DNA from: an uncultured Bacteroidales bacterium
GTDB taxonomy: Bacteria; Bacteroidota; Bacteroidia; Bacteroidales; ML635J-15
Assembly (NCBI GenBank): GCA_905233405.1
Contig: CAJOEG010000022.1
Coordinates: forward strand, 1-13,512
DNA length: 13,512 nt
Reading direction: 5' to 3'
Every line of letters begins with the position of its first letter. The stretch's first letter is position 1. A model generated the notes under the pieces. That model saw only the letters and a program-made list of their open reading frames with translations, was not told the origin of the DNA and did no database searches. A program made the position numbers and the translations under genes. Below are positions 6,852 through 13,512 of this stretch, in pieces.

Positions 6852-7840
6852 TGCGATTAGAGAAAACTTTGATTACAAAATCGATATATTTTTTCGAATT
6901 TCGAATTTCTTGCAAGCTTTGGCTTGCTATGTTGCCAAGTTCGTGGTCTGCATCCTTGTCGAAGCAACACGGTACAACGCGACCATCAAAGCAAACTACA
7001 GTTCCGAAAATAAGGCGCTTACATTGGTTTTTAATTTCCTTTTTCAGTTGGAATTTACCGTTTTCGGATATTTTGTAACGCGAAAAATTCTTGTTTTTGG
7101 GCAAAAAATCGATTTGCGAATTGTCGTAAATCTGTGCCGACTTGAGTGTAATTTTATCGATGTGATATTTCTTCTTCAGCTTTTTCAGTTCTGGAATTTC
7201 GTGTTCGTTGTACGAAAATACAAGGAACTGCAATTCTATGTAAGGCCGATACAGGCAGTTGCGATAGTTTTTCAAGGCCGTCGAACACATTTTGCATATT
7301 TCCCCCGACACGGTATTTTGTATAAGTTTCATTAGAAAGTCCATCGAGCGAAACGATAATGCGGTCGGGACGGGCGTTGCGGATGAGGTCGATGTTTTGT
7401 GCGAGAAGCTGTCCGTTTGTCGAGAACATTGTATAGATGCGGTTTTGTCTTGCAAAAGTAATCATCTCGCCAAGTTGCTGGCACATAAGTGGTTCTCCCT
7501 GAAAGTGCAGGATGATATTGGTAAGGGTTTTGCGGTTTTCGAGGATAAATTTTCGATATAGTTCTATGTCGGCAATTCCGCGAGGGCGTTTAAGCATACC
7601 TTTGCCCGATGGACACATTTCGCACGAGAGATTGCATATGTTAGTAGGTTCGTAGCTTGCAAAGTAGGGTGGGGGGACTATTTGTTCAACATTTCCTAGC
7701 TTCGCTTTGCGGTAGAATGTTTGCAGACGGCAAAGATTCCAGATTTTTGCCAGTGAGATATACCTTATGTTCCTAAATAACCACATCGGTACAAAATTAG
7801 AGAAAAATATGTAATCGGGAAAAGTGTTTTTATATGGCAT
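6817..7840 (-). pseudogene. Radical SAM/SPASM-domain protein broken by a frameshift
   Basis: Two overlapping frames make one protein. The first (from ATG at 7840) carries the radical SAM core: the [4Fe-4S] motif CNLSCEMC with C69, C73 and C76, then FQGEP, FSTNGQLL and IIVSLDGLSNETY, ending at VFDGLEKL. The second (stop at 6817) resumes with RPYIELQFLVFSYNEHEIP, then TLKSAQIYD, and ends in a SPASM-like cluster region (CFDGRVVPCCFDKDADHELGNI ... ISICNNCTE). I recognise this as the SPASM protein family often found in Bacteroidota cell-envelope loci, whose substrate is unknown. The frame changes by +1 between about 7276 and 7240; the five-T run at 7268-7272 (+ strand) is the simplest place. Relatives seem to have a few more residues here, so a small deletion is also possible. 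Upstream frame 1 runs on out of frame to 7154. As written the gene gives no complete protein. A single-base sequencing error is the main alternative. Confidence 0.8.
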
Positions 7841-7845
7841 CGATG

Positions 7846-7920
7846 AAATAAACTTATTTCAAATAAAACTATTTCAAATAAACTTATTTCAAATATGTTT
7901 GTTTCAAATAAAATTATTAC
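7846..7920. repeat. Five tandem 15-bp repeats in a divergent intergenic region
   Basis: Five contiguous units of exactly 15 bases start at 7846, 7861, 7876, 7891 and 7906. Units 1 and 3 are identical (AAATAAACTTATTTC), unit 2 differs at two positions, and units 4 and 5 differ more. The array fills almost all of the 95 bases between the start codons of the radical SAM gene (-) and the ATPase gene (+). It has no spacers and no longer repeat, so it is a minisatellite, not CRISPR. Confidence 0.9.
7894..7901 (+). promoter_or_regulatory. Candidate -7 promoter element for the ATPase gene, within repeat unit 4
   Basis: TATGTTTG matches the Bacteroidota -7 consensus TAnnTTTG exactly. It lies in the fourth 15-bp unit, whose differences from the repeat consensus are what create the match. 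The expected transcript start is about 25-30 bases before the ATG at 7936. No good TTTG is present at -33; the closest is ATTTC ending at 7875, 18 bases upstream, so the promoter would be weak or activator-dependent. Confidence 0.4.
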
Positions 7921-7935
7921 ATTTGCGGAAAATAT

Positions 7936-9066
7936 ATGACGATGAAAGAAACGGATAATTTTGATTTGGAGATGCCATTTGCATACGGCAAAATAGCTGA
8001 GAATAAAGATTTTGTCGGCAGAGAGAAAGATATAGAACATCTGATGACAAATTTCAGAGGGCATATAAATACCACAATAATTTCGCCAAGAAGATGGGGG
8101 AAAACATCGCTTGTGCAACACGTTTTGTCTATGCTTTCGAAAGATAAGAAGTATTATCTCGCTCAAGTTGACATATTCAATTGCCGCAGCGAGGAACAAT
8201 TCTACGATTCGTATGTCAATGCCATAATGAAAGCAACTACAACCAAATTCGACACATTTACACTTGCCGTGAAGAAATATCTTGGTTCATTCGGACCAAA
8301 ATTTTCTGTTTCCTTGGATTTTCATGACAAGAATTATTCCGTTGATGAAATTCTTGATTTACCACAGCGGATAGCGAAGGAAAAAGGAAAGAAATTCATC
8401 GTTTGCATTGACGAGTTTCAAACTATCAACGAGTACAGCGACCCATTGGGTTTTCAACGCAAGTTGCGTGCTCACTGGCAATTGCACAACTCGGTAAGCT
8501 ATTGTCTGTACGGAAGCAAACGACACATGCTGATGGATATTTTCGGCAACTACGAAATGCCATTCTACAGGTTCGGCGACATAATGTTTTTGGAGAAGAT
8601 TCCCGAGGATGTGATGTCGAAATTTGTTGTGAAGCGATTCAAGGATACTGGCAAGAAGATTAGTATTGAACTAGCGACAAAACTTGTGCGGATGGTCTCC
8701 TTGCATCCTTATTATATACAGCAGTTGGCTCAGCAGTCGTGGCTTCGTACTGCCGATGTATGCTCGGAGGAAATTGTAAATTCCGCACTTGAAAGCATTG
8801 TTGCACAACTTAGCCTTTTGTTCAGCAATCTTTTGGATTCGCTTACGCCAAAGCAAATAAGTTTCTTGTACGCGATTATTGATGGTGTAGATAGTTTTTC
8901 ATCAACAGAAGTGCTGAAAAAATACAATCTTGGAACTTCCGCAAACATCAAAAATCTGCGGAATGCAATGGTTTCCCGAGATATTATTGACCTGATGCCA
9001 GGAAAGAAAATGGAAATTCAAGATCCGATGTTCGAACATTGGTTGAAAGAATTAAGGAGACATTAG
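7936..9066 (+). CDS. P-loop ATPase, ATPase_2/STAND type, function unknown
   Basis: A 376-residue soluble ATPase of the archaeal-type ATPase_2 group, common in Bacteroidales. After a 'PFAYGKIAENKDFVGRE' entry motif (14-30), which is usual for this group, comes a Walker A of the form SPRRWGKTSL (50-59), with serine where most P-loops begin with glycine. Walker B is FIVCIDEFQ (154-162), followed by YGSKRHMLMDIF (192-203), probably the sensor strand. Residues about 300-370 form a winged-helix-like end (LTPKQISFLYAII ... SSTEVLKKYNLGTSANIKNLRNAM), suggesting DNA or protein binding. The ATG at 7936 is followed by a second at 7942; a GGAAAA stretch lies just upstream and suits either. It stands alone on its strand between two - strand operons, and its stop codon overlaps that of dusB. 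Relatives are annotated only as ATPases; links to defence or mobile DNA have been suggested for the wider STAND group, but nothing here proves one. Confidence 0.85.
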   Translation: MTMKETDNFDLEMPFAYGKIAENKDFVGREKDIEHLMTNFRGHINTTIISPRRWGKTSLVQHVLSMLSKDKKYYLAQVDIFNCRSEEQFYDSYVNAIMKATTTKFDTFTLAVKKYLGSFGPKFSVSLDFHDKNYSVDEILDLPQRIAKEKGKKFIVCIDEFQTINEYSDPLGFQRKLRAHWQLHNSVSYCLYGSKRHMLMDIFGNYEMPFYRFGDIMFLEKIPEDVMSKFVVKRFKDTGKKISIELATKLVRMVSLHPYYIQQLAQQSWLRTADVCSEEIVNSALESIVAQLSLLFSNLLDSLTPKQISFLYAIIDGVDSFSSTEVLKKYNLGTSANIKNLRNAMVSRDIIDLMPGKKMEIQDPMFEHWLKELRRH

Positions 9067-10094
9067 TTTTGTGTTTCGTATATTCCCACGTTTGCCACGT
9101 CTTTGTTTAATTCGACATTTCCGAACTTATCAGCAATAAGGTCAAGTAGGCATTCGATTTCTTCCACTGTGTTGGCAGTGAGAAGTTTAAGTCTTGTTTC
9201 CTTGAAGTTTGGTATGGCCTTGAAGTACATTGTGAAATGACGGCGCATCTCGTAAATTCCGCGCATACCTTCCTTGTAATCAACCGATTTATGTAAATGT
9301 TCGCGGGCATAGTCAACGCGCTCAAGAACTGTCGGTATTGGCAACTCCTCACCTGTTTCCAAATAATGCTTTACCTCGCGAAAAATCCACGGTCTGCCGA
9401 TGGCTGCACGACCTATCATTATTGCATCAACTCCGTAAGTATTAAAGCGTTCTGCAGCGATTTTTCCGCTAGTAATGTCACCGTTGCCAATGATTGGAAT
9501 GTGTATTGCTGGATTGTTCTTGACCTTGCCGATGAGCGTCCAGTCGGCTTCGCCCTTGTACATCTGTGCGCGTGTACGTCCGTGTATGGTAAGTGCTTGA
9601 ATACCACAATCCTGCAACATCAGCGCAACTTCCTCCACATTGAGCGATTCGCTGTCCCAACCGAGACGGGTTTTTGCTGTAACAGGAAAACGCGACACCT
9701 TTACAACGCGTTCGGTTATCTCCTTCATCAACGGCAAGTTACGCATCATTCCCGAACCAGCACCGCGCCCTGCGATCTTCTTTACAGGGCATCCGTAGTT
9801 GATGTCCAAAATGTCGGGGTCGGCATTGTTGATGTAGCGGGCGGCCTCTTCCATAGCATCGGGAATATGACCGTAGATTTGAGTACCAACAGGACGTTCG
9901 TAGTCGAAGATGTCAAGTTTCTTTACCGTCTTTTGTGCTTCGCGGATAAGTCCATCGGCAGAGATGAACTCGGTGAACATAAGGTCGGCACCGAATTTCT
10001 TGCACATATAACGAAACGACGGGTCTGTAACATCCTCCATAGGTGCGAGGAATACAGGCCTGTCGTTAAACTCGGTATTACCGATTTTGAGCAT
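9063..10094 (-). CDS. dusB: tRNA-dihydrouridine synthase DusB
   Basis: An FMN-dependent enzyme that reduces uridines in the D-loop of tRNA with NADPH. The 343-residue protein has the flavin-binding start FLAPMEDVTD (15-24), the substrate/cofactor segment TEFISADGL (41-49), VGTQIYG (69-75), and the catalytic cysteine C102 in DINYGCPVKKIAGRGAGSGM. These are followed by AKTRLGW, LTIHGRTRAQMYKGEADW, IGNGDI and the phosphate-binding IGRAAIGRPWIF. All are family hallmarks, and the TIM barrel is followed by the usual helical RNA-binding end. The ATG at 10094 begins 3 bases after the infB stop, so the two are translationally coupled. At its 3' end the TAA (9065-9063) overlaps the TAG of the convergent ATPase gene, and no hairpin is visible for termination. 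Confidence 0.95.
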   Translation of the reverse strand: MLKIGNTEFNDRPVFLAPMEDVTDPSFRYMCKKFGADLMFTEFISADGLIREAQKTVKKLDIFDYERPVGTQIYGHIPDAMEEAARYINNADPDILDINYGCPVKKIAGRGAGSGMMRNLPLMKEITERVVKVSRFPVTAKTRLGWDSESLNVEEVALMLQDCGIQALTIHGRTRAQMYKGEADWTLIGKVKNNPAIHIPIIGNGDITSGKIAAERFNTYGVDAIMIGRAAIGRPWIFREVKHYLETGEELPIPTVLERVDYAREHLHKSVDYKEGMRGIYEMRRHFTMYFKAIPNFKETRLKLLTANTVEEIECLLDLIADKFGNVELNKDVANVGIYETQN

Positions 10095-10097
10095 TTT

Positions 10098-13022
10098 TTA
10101 TCCCAATGTTGCCTTTACTTCGGTTTCGTCGAATGCCTCAACAATATCGCCGACCTTTATGTCGTTGAACTTGTCGATGTTAAGACCGCATTCCTGACCG
10201 GCAATGACTTCCTTGGCATCGTCCTTGAAACGCTTCAAGCTGCCGAGTTCGCCAGTGTAGATGACGATACCATCGCGGATAATACGAACTTTCGACTTGC
10301 GTGAAATCTTGCCGTCGGTAACGAGACATCCGGCAACTGAACCAACCTTCGAAATCTTGAATACTTCGCGAATTTCGGCCGAACCGGTGATGGTTTCCTT
10401 TACAACTGGCTTCAACATACCTTCCATTGCGTCCTTGATTTCGTTGATAGCATCGTAGATGATTGAGTAAAGACGTATTTCGATACCTTCCTTCTCGGCA
10501 GTCTTGCGTGCGTAGGTAGAAGGACGAACCTGGAAACCTACGATGATAGCATTCGATGCAGCAGCCAGCATGACATCCGATTCGGAAATCTGACCGACAG
10601 CCTTGTGGATGATATTCACCTCGAACGATTCGGTCGAGAGTTTTATCAATTCGTCCGACAATGCCTCGATTGAGCCGTCAACGTCGCCCTTTACGATAAT
10701 GTTTATCTGGTGGAAATCGCCGAGAGCCATACGACGGCCAATTTCACCGAGAGTGATATGCTTCTGCGTCCTGATGCTAAGTTCACGCTGCAACTGCAAA
10801 CGCTTGTTGGCAAGGCTCTTGGCTTCCTGTTCGGAGTCGAGTACGTTGAACTTGTCGCCAGCCTGCGGAGCACCGTTGAGACCAAGTACGAGAACTGGAG
10901 TTGAAGGACCAGCCTCGGTAACCTTCTGGTTGCGTTCGTTGTACATAGCCTTTACACGACCTGTTGCACATCCTGCAAGCAGAATATCGCCCACATGCAA
11001 GGTTCCCGACTGAACTATAAGTGTAGCAACGTAACCACGCCCCTTGTCAAGCGACGATTCGATTACTGTACCTGTCGCATTCTTGTTAGGATTTGCCTTC
11101 AAATCAAGCATTTCGGCTTCGAGAAGAACCTTCTCTAGCAATTCCTCAATGTTGAGACCAGCCTTTGCCGAAATATCTTGCGACTGGTACTTACCGCCCC
11201 ATTCTTCAACCAAGTAGTTCATATTTGCCAACGATTCCTTGATTTTGTCGGGATTAGCAGTTGGCTTATCTATCTTGTTGATAGCAAACACAATAGGAAC
11301 GTTTGCTGCTGAAGCGTGGTTGATAGCCTCCTTCGTCTGCGGCATTATGTCGTCGTCGGCAGCGATGACGATGATTGCCACGTCGGTAATCTGTGCACCA
11401 CGGGCACGCATTGCGGTAAATGCCTCGTGACCAGGAGTATCAAGGAAGGTTATCTTCTTGTCGTTGAGTTGTACGCTGTATGCACCGATGTGCTGTGTGA
11501 TACCACCGGCTTCGCCTGCAACAACGTTGGTATGACGGATGTAGTCAAGCAACTTGGTCTTACCGTGGTCGACGTGACCCATAACGGTAACGATTGGCGG
11601 ACGCGGAACCAAATCTTCCTCGCTGTCTTCGCTCTGCTTGATTTCGTCGAGGATTTCGGCGCTTACAAACTCAACCTGGAAACCGAATTCCTCTGCCACG
11701 ATTGACATTGTTTCGGCATCAAGTCGCTGGTTGATAGAAACAAACAGACCAAGGCTCATACAAGTTGCGATGATTTTCGTTACAGGAACGCCCATCATTG
11801 TAGCAAGTTCGTTTGCCGAAACAAATTCGGTAACCTTTATGATCTTCTTTTCTGCTTCAATCCTTTCATTTTCCTCAGCACGACGCATCGAGAACAATTC
11901 GCGTTTTTCCTTACGGAACTTAGCGGCCTTGTTACCCTTGTTCTTGTTGGCTGTGAGTTTAGCAAGAGTTTCCTTTACTTTTTCCTGTATGTCCTCCTCG
12001 TTGATTTCAGGTTTCTTCGAAACAGGCTTTCCACCTTTCTTCTTCTTGCCTTCGCCCTTTTCGCCCTTCTTCGAGAAGTCGTTTGCGCCGCTTACCTTAT
12101 TAATATCAACCTTAATGTTGTCGCGTTTGATACGTTTGCGCTTTTCCTTACGCTCGGCTTTTTCCTTCTCGCGGTTTTTCTGACGTTCTTCCTTGGCTTC
12201 CTTGCGGGCACGTTCTGCTGCTTCCTGCTTGCGCTCGTATTCACTGATGTCAATCTTACCGATAATGTTAGGACCCTGCAACTTTTCTACACGGGTCTTT
12301 ATAAATTCGGGTTCAGGCTGAACCACAGGCTTTTCATCCTTTTCAACTTTTTCTTGTACAGGTTCTGGAGCCGGCTTAACTTCGGGAACGACAGGAGCCT
12401 GTTTCTTCGGTTCCTGCTTTGCTGTTGCAGCCTTCTTGCTTTGTTTCTGAGCCTCCTTAGCTTTCTTACGTTCTTCTTCCTTTTCGGCCTGGGTCTTTGG
12501 TTTAGGACGGGTTTTCTGGTTAATCTGGTCGAGATTTATAGTACCCAGCACCTTAGGACCATTAGCGTCGCCATTGCTTCCATCCTTCAACGGCTGTATT
12601 TCGTGTGGTTTTGGTTTAGGAGCCTTTTCTGCTTCGGGTTCTTCCTTTGCGGCAGGAGTTTCGGCTGTCTTTTCAATTTGCTTTGCTTCTTCAGCCTCTT
12701 TCTGAAGACGTTCCTTCTCCTTTGCTTCCTTTGCCTTTTCCGCCTCCTGTTTCTGCTTCTCAAGGTTCTGCTGTTTTTCGATGGAAATATTCAGCTCCTT
12801 GTTTTCCTTCGCCTTCTCGGTATCCTTGATGGCGGTCTCGTTCATAACTTTCGAGTCCTTGAACTTTTCGTCAAGCAGAGCCAACCATTCGGGTTGTACC
12901 TTCGCGTTAGGGTTGTTCTCAATTTCGACACCCTTGCTGGCGAGATATTCCACGATGGTTGAAGTCGCTACATTGTATATAGCAACTACGGCGCTTAATC
13001 TTTTGGGTTTCGTTTCCGACAT
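10098..13022 (-). CDS. infB: Translation initiation factor IF-2
   Basis: IF-2 is the GTPase that brings initiator fMet-tRNA to the 30S subunit and promotes subunit joining. At 974 residues it has the long form. An IF2_N-like fold is at about 7-58. A Lys/Glu/Ala/Pro-rich, probably coiled and disordered linker runs from about 60 to 390. A second N-domain follows at about 397-456 (FVSANELATMMGVPVTKIIA). The G domain begins near 474, with G1 GHVDHGKT (482-489), the effector-loop region GGITQHIGAY (506-515), G3 DTPGH (528-532) and G4 NKID (582-585). Domain II and the C1/C2 tRNA-binding domains follow to the end. The linker contains GPKVLGTINL (156-165) and GPNIIGKIDI (250-259), a repeated motif I know from Bacteroidota IF-2. 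The start at 13022 is supported by AGGAG five bases upstream, rare in this phylum. It follows nusA by 41 bases. Confidence 0.97.
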   Translation of the reverse strand: MSETKPKRLSAVVAIYNVATSTIVEYLASKGVEIENNPNAKVQPEWLALLDEKFKDSKVMNETAIKDTEKAKENKELNISIEKQQNLEKQKQEAEKAKEAKEKERLQKEAEEAKQIEKTAETPAAKEEPEAEKAPKPKPHEIQPLKDGSNGDANGPKVLGTINLDQINQKTRPKPKTQAEKEEERKKAKEAQKQSKKAATAKQEPKKQAPVVPEVKPAPEPVQEKVEKDEKPVVQPEPEFIKTRVEKLQGPNIIGKIDISEYERKQEAAERARKEAKEERQKNREKEKAERKEKRKRIKRDNIKVDINKVSGANDFSKKGEKGEGKKKKGGKPVSKKPEINEEDIQEKVKETLAKLTANKNKGNKAAKFRKEKRELFSMRRAEENERIEAEKKIIKVTEFVSANELATMMGVPVTKIIATCMSLGLFVSINQRLDAETMSIVAEEFGFQVEFVSAEILDEIKQSEDSEEDLVPRPPIVTVMGHVDHGKTKLLDYIRHTNVVAGEAGGITQHIGAYSVQLNDKKITFLDTPGHEAFTAMRARGAQITDVAIIVIAADDDIMPQTKEAINHASAANVPIVFAINKIDKPTANPDKIKESLANMNYLVEEWGGKYQSQDISAKAGLNIEELLEKVLLEAEMLDLKANPNKNATGTVIESSLDKGRGYVATLIVQSGTLHVGDILLAGCATGRVKAMYNERNQKVTEAGPSTPVLVLGLNGAPQAGDKFNVLDSEQEAKSLANKRLQLQRELSIRTQKHITLGEIGRRMALGDFHQINIIVKGDVDGSIEALSDELIKLSTESFEVNIIHKAVGQISESDVMLAAASNAIIVGFQVRPSTYARKTAEKEGIEIRLYSIIYDAINEIKDAMEGMLKPVVKETITGSAEIREVFKISKVGSVAGCLVTDGKISRKSKVRIIRDGIVIYTGELGSLKRFKDDAKEVIAGQECGLNIDKFNDIKVGDIVEAFDETEVKATLG

Positions 13023-13027
13023 ATATT

Positions 13028-13032
13028 CTCCT
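13028..13032 (-). promoter_or_regulatory. Shine-Dalgarno sequence of infB
   Basis: On the - strand AGGAG lies 5 bases before the ATG at 13022. It fixes the IF-2 start and stands out because the other genes here lack a clear ribosome binding site. Confidence 0.75.
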
Positions 13033-13063
13033 AAATTACCTGTTTCTTTCTTTTTTGCGCGTT

Positions 13064-13512
13064 TTACTTGTTAAATTCAGCCTTCAAGATTCTAATTACA
13101 TCGTCAATTGTTTCTTCTTCAAGGTCGGTACGACGAACGAGTTCGTCCTTGCTGAGTTCGAGTACGCTAAGTGCAGTGTCGCAGCCAACAGCCTTTAATT
13201 GGTCGATTACCCACTGTTCAATTTCATCGTTGAATTCGTCGAGGTCGATGTCCTCTTCCTGCGATACCCTGAATACGTCGATTGTGTAGCCCAACAACTG
13301 GCAAGCGAGTTTGATGTTGAGACCACCCTTACCGATAGCCAGCGAGACCTGGTCGGGATTCAAGTAAACTTCGACGCGCTTTTCCTCGTTGATAATCTTG
13401 ATGGAAGAAATCTTTGCGGGGCTGAGGATTCGCTTTATGTACAACGGCATATTGGTCGTGTAGTTTACGATGTCGATGTTCTCGTTGTGAAGTTCGCGGA
13501 CGATACCGTGGA
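13064..13512 (-). CDS. nusA: Transcription termination/antitermination factor NusA, C-terminal part (partial)
   Basis: The frame is open to the right edge, so the N-terminal RNA-polymerase-binding and S1 domains lie outside the window; the last 149 residues are seen. They begin HGIVRELHNENIDIVNYT, then KRILSPAKISSIKII, typical of the NusA KH region. A KH loop AIGKGGLNIKLACQLLGY follows, where GKGG is the RNA-binding GxxG. The rest is a short acidic stretch (DIDLDEFNDEIEQW) and a helical end with AVGCDTALSVLELSKDEL and EEETIDDVIRIL, ending EFNK. NusA binds RNA polymerase and nascent RNA and modulates pausing, termination and antitermination. The nusA-infB order is a classic conserved operon; rimP would be expected further right. 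The stop at 13064 is 41 bases from the infB start. Confidence 0.96.
   Translation of the reverse strand, partial: HGIVRELHNENIDIVNYTTNMPLYIKRILSPAKISSIKIINEEKRVEVYLNPDQVSLAIGKGGLNIKLACQLLGYTIDVFRVSQEEDIDLDEFNDEIEQWVIDQLKAVGCDTALSVLELSKDELVRRTDLEEETIDDVIRILKAEFNK

Noticed and set aside
7266..7275. Programmed ribosomal frameshift in the radical SAM gene
   Set aside because: Joining the halves needs +1; there is no in-frame stop with a +1 signal or A6G-type slippery site, and this family is not known to use recoding.
7846..7920. CRISPR array or an expressed 5-residue repeat protein on the - strand (FEISL/FEIVL)
   Set aside because: Units are contiguous with no spacers, and the - strand frame that reads them crosses the well-supported ATPase gene; a 15-base repeat gives a 5-residue repeat in any open frame.
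9297..10304. 335-residue open frame on the + strand opposite dusB
   Set aside because: It is antisense to a clearly conserved gene and resembles no known protein; it is a shadow frame.
12354..12962. Leu/Phe/Cys-rich + strand frame that looks like a membrane protein
   Set aside because: It is the antisense of the Lys/Glu-rich IF-2 linker, whose codons reverse to Phe/Leu/Cys; there is no independent support.

Overview
The window looks like chromosome from a member of the Bacteroidota, most likely order Bacteroidales. The evidence is two proteins with the type IX secretion (T9SS) type B / gliding-motility-associated C-terminal domain, an ECF sigma factor followed by a Bacteroidota-style anti-sigma-like membrane protein, exact matches to the Bacteroidota -7 promoter motif TAnnTTTG, mostly absent Shine-Dalgarno sequences, and an IF2 whose linker carries the repeated 'GPkvvGkIdl'-like motif seen in this phylum. 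Composition is fairly AT-rich between genes.

Layout. (1) 1-3473, + strand: the 3' end of a large PKD-type surface protein with a T9SS type B sorting domain, a strong terminator, a 257-base spacer holding a REP-like palindrome, then an ECF sigma factor overlapping by ATGA with a single-pass membrane protein. That protein has an anti-sigma-like cytosolic tail and, at its far end, the same sorting domain. (2) 3499-3526: a bidirectional terminator shared with (3). (3) 3551-7840, - strand, read right to left: a radical SAM/SPASM gene broken by a frameshift, folK, wlbB (acetyltransferase), a wlbA remnant without its start, and a TviB/WbpO-type UDP-HexNAc 6-dehydrogenase. wlbB, wlbA and the dehydrogenase belong to a pathway making 2,3-diamino-uronic acid nucleotide sugars for surface polysaccharide; no aminotransferase or epimerase is present here. 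(4) 7841-7935: a divergent intergenic region made mainly of five tandem 15-bp repeats, one of which carries a perfect -7 element. (5) 7936-9066, + strand: a STAND/ATPase_2-type P-loop ATPase of unknown role. (6) 9063-13512, - strand: the housekeeping operon nusA(partial)-infB-dusB, whose last stop codon overlaps the ATPase stop codon tail to tail.

The two most notable points are the sigma/anti-sigma-like pair in which the putative membrane sensor carries a T9SS sorting domain, and two independent lesions within about 1.6 kb of the sugar/radical SAM cluster. The lesions are a deletion fusing the end of wlbB to the body of wlbA and a frameshift in the radical SAM gene. They suggest either a decaying glycan locus or local assembly error. 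There is no gene-free stretch longer than 300 bases.
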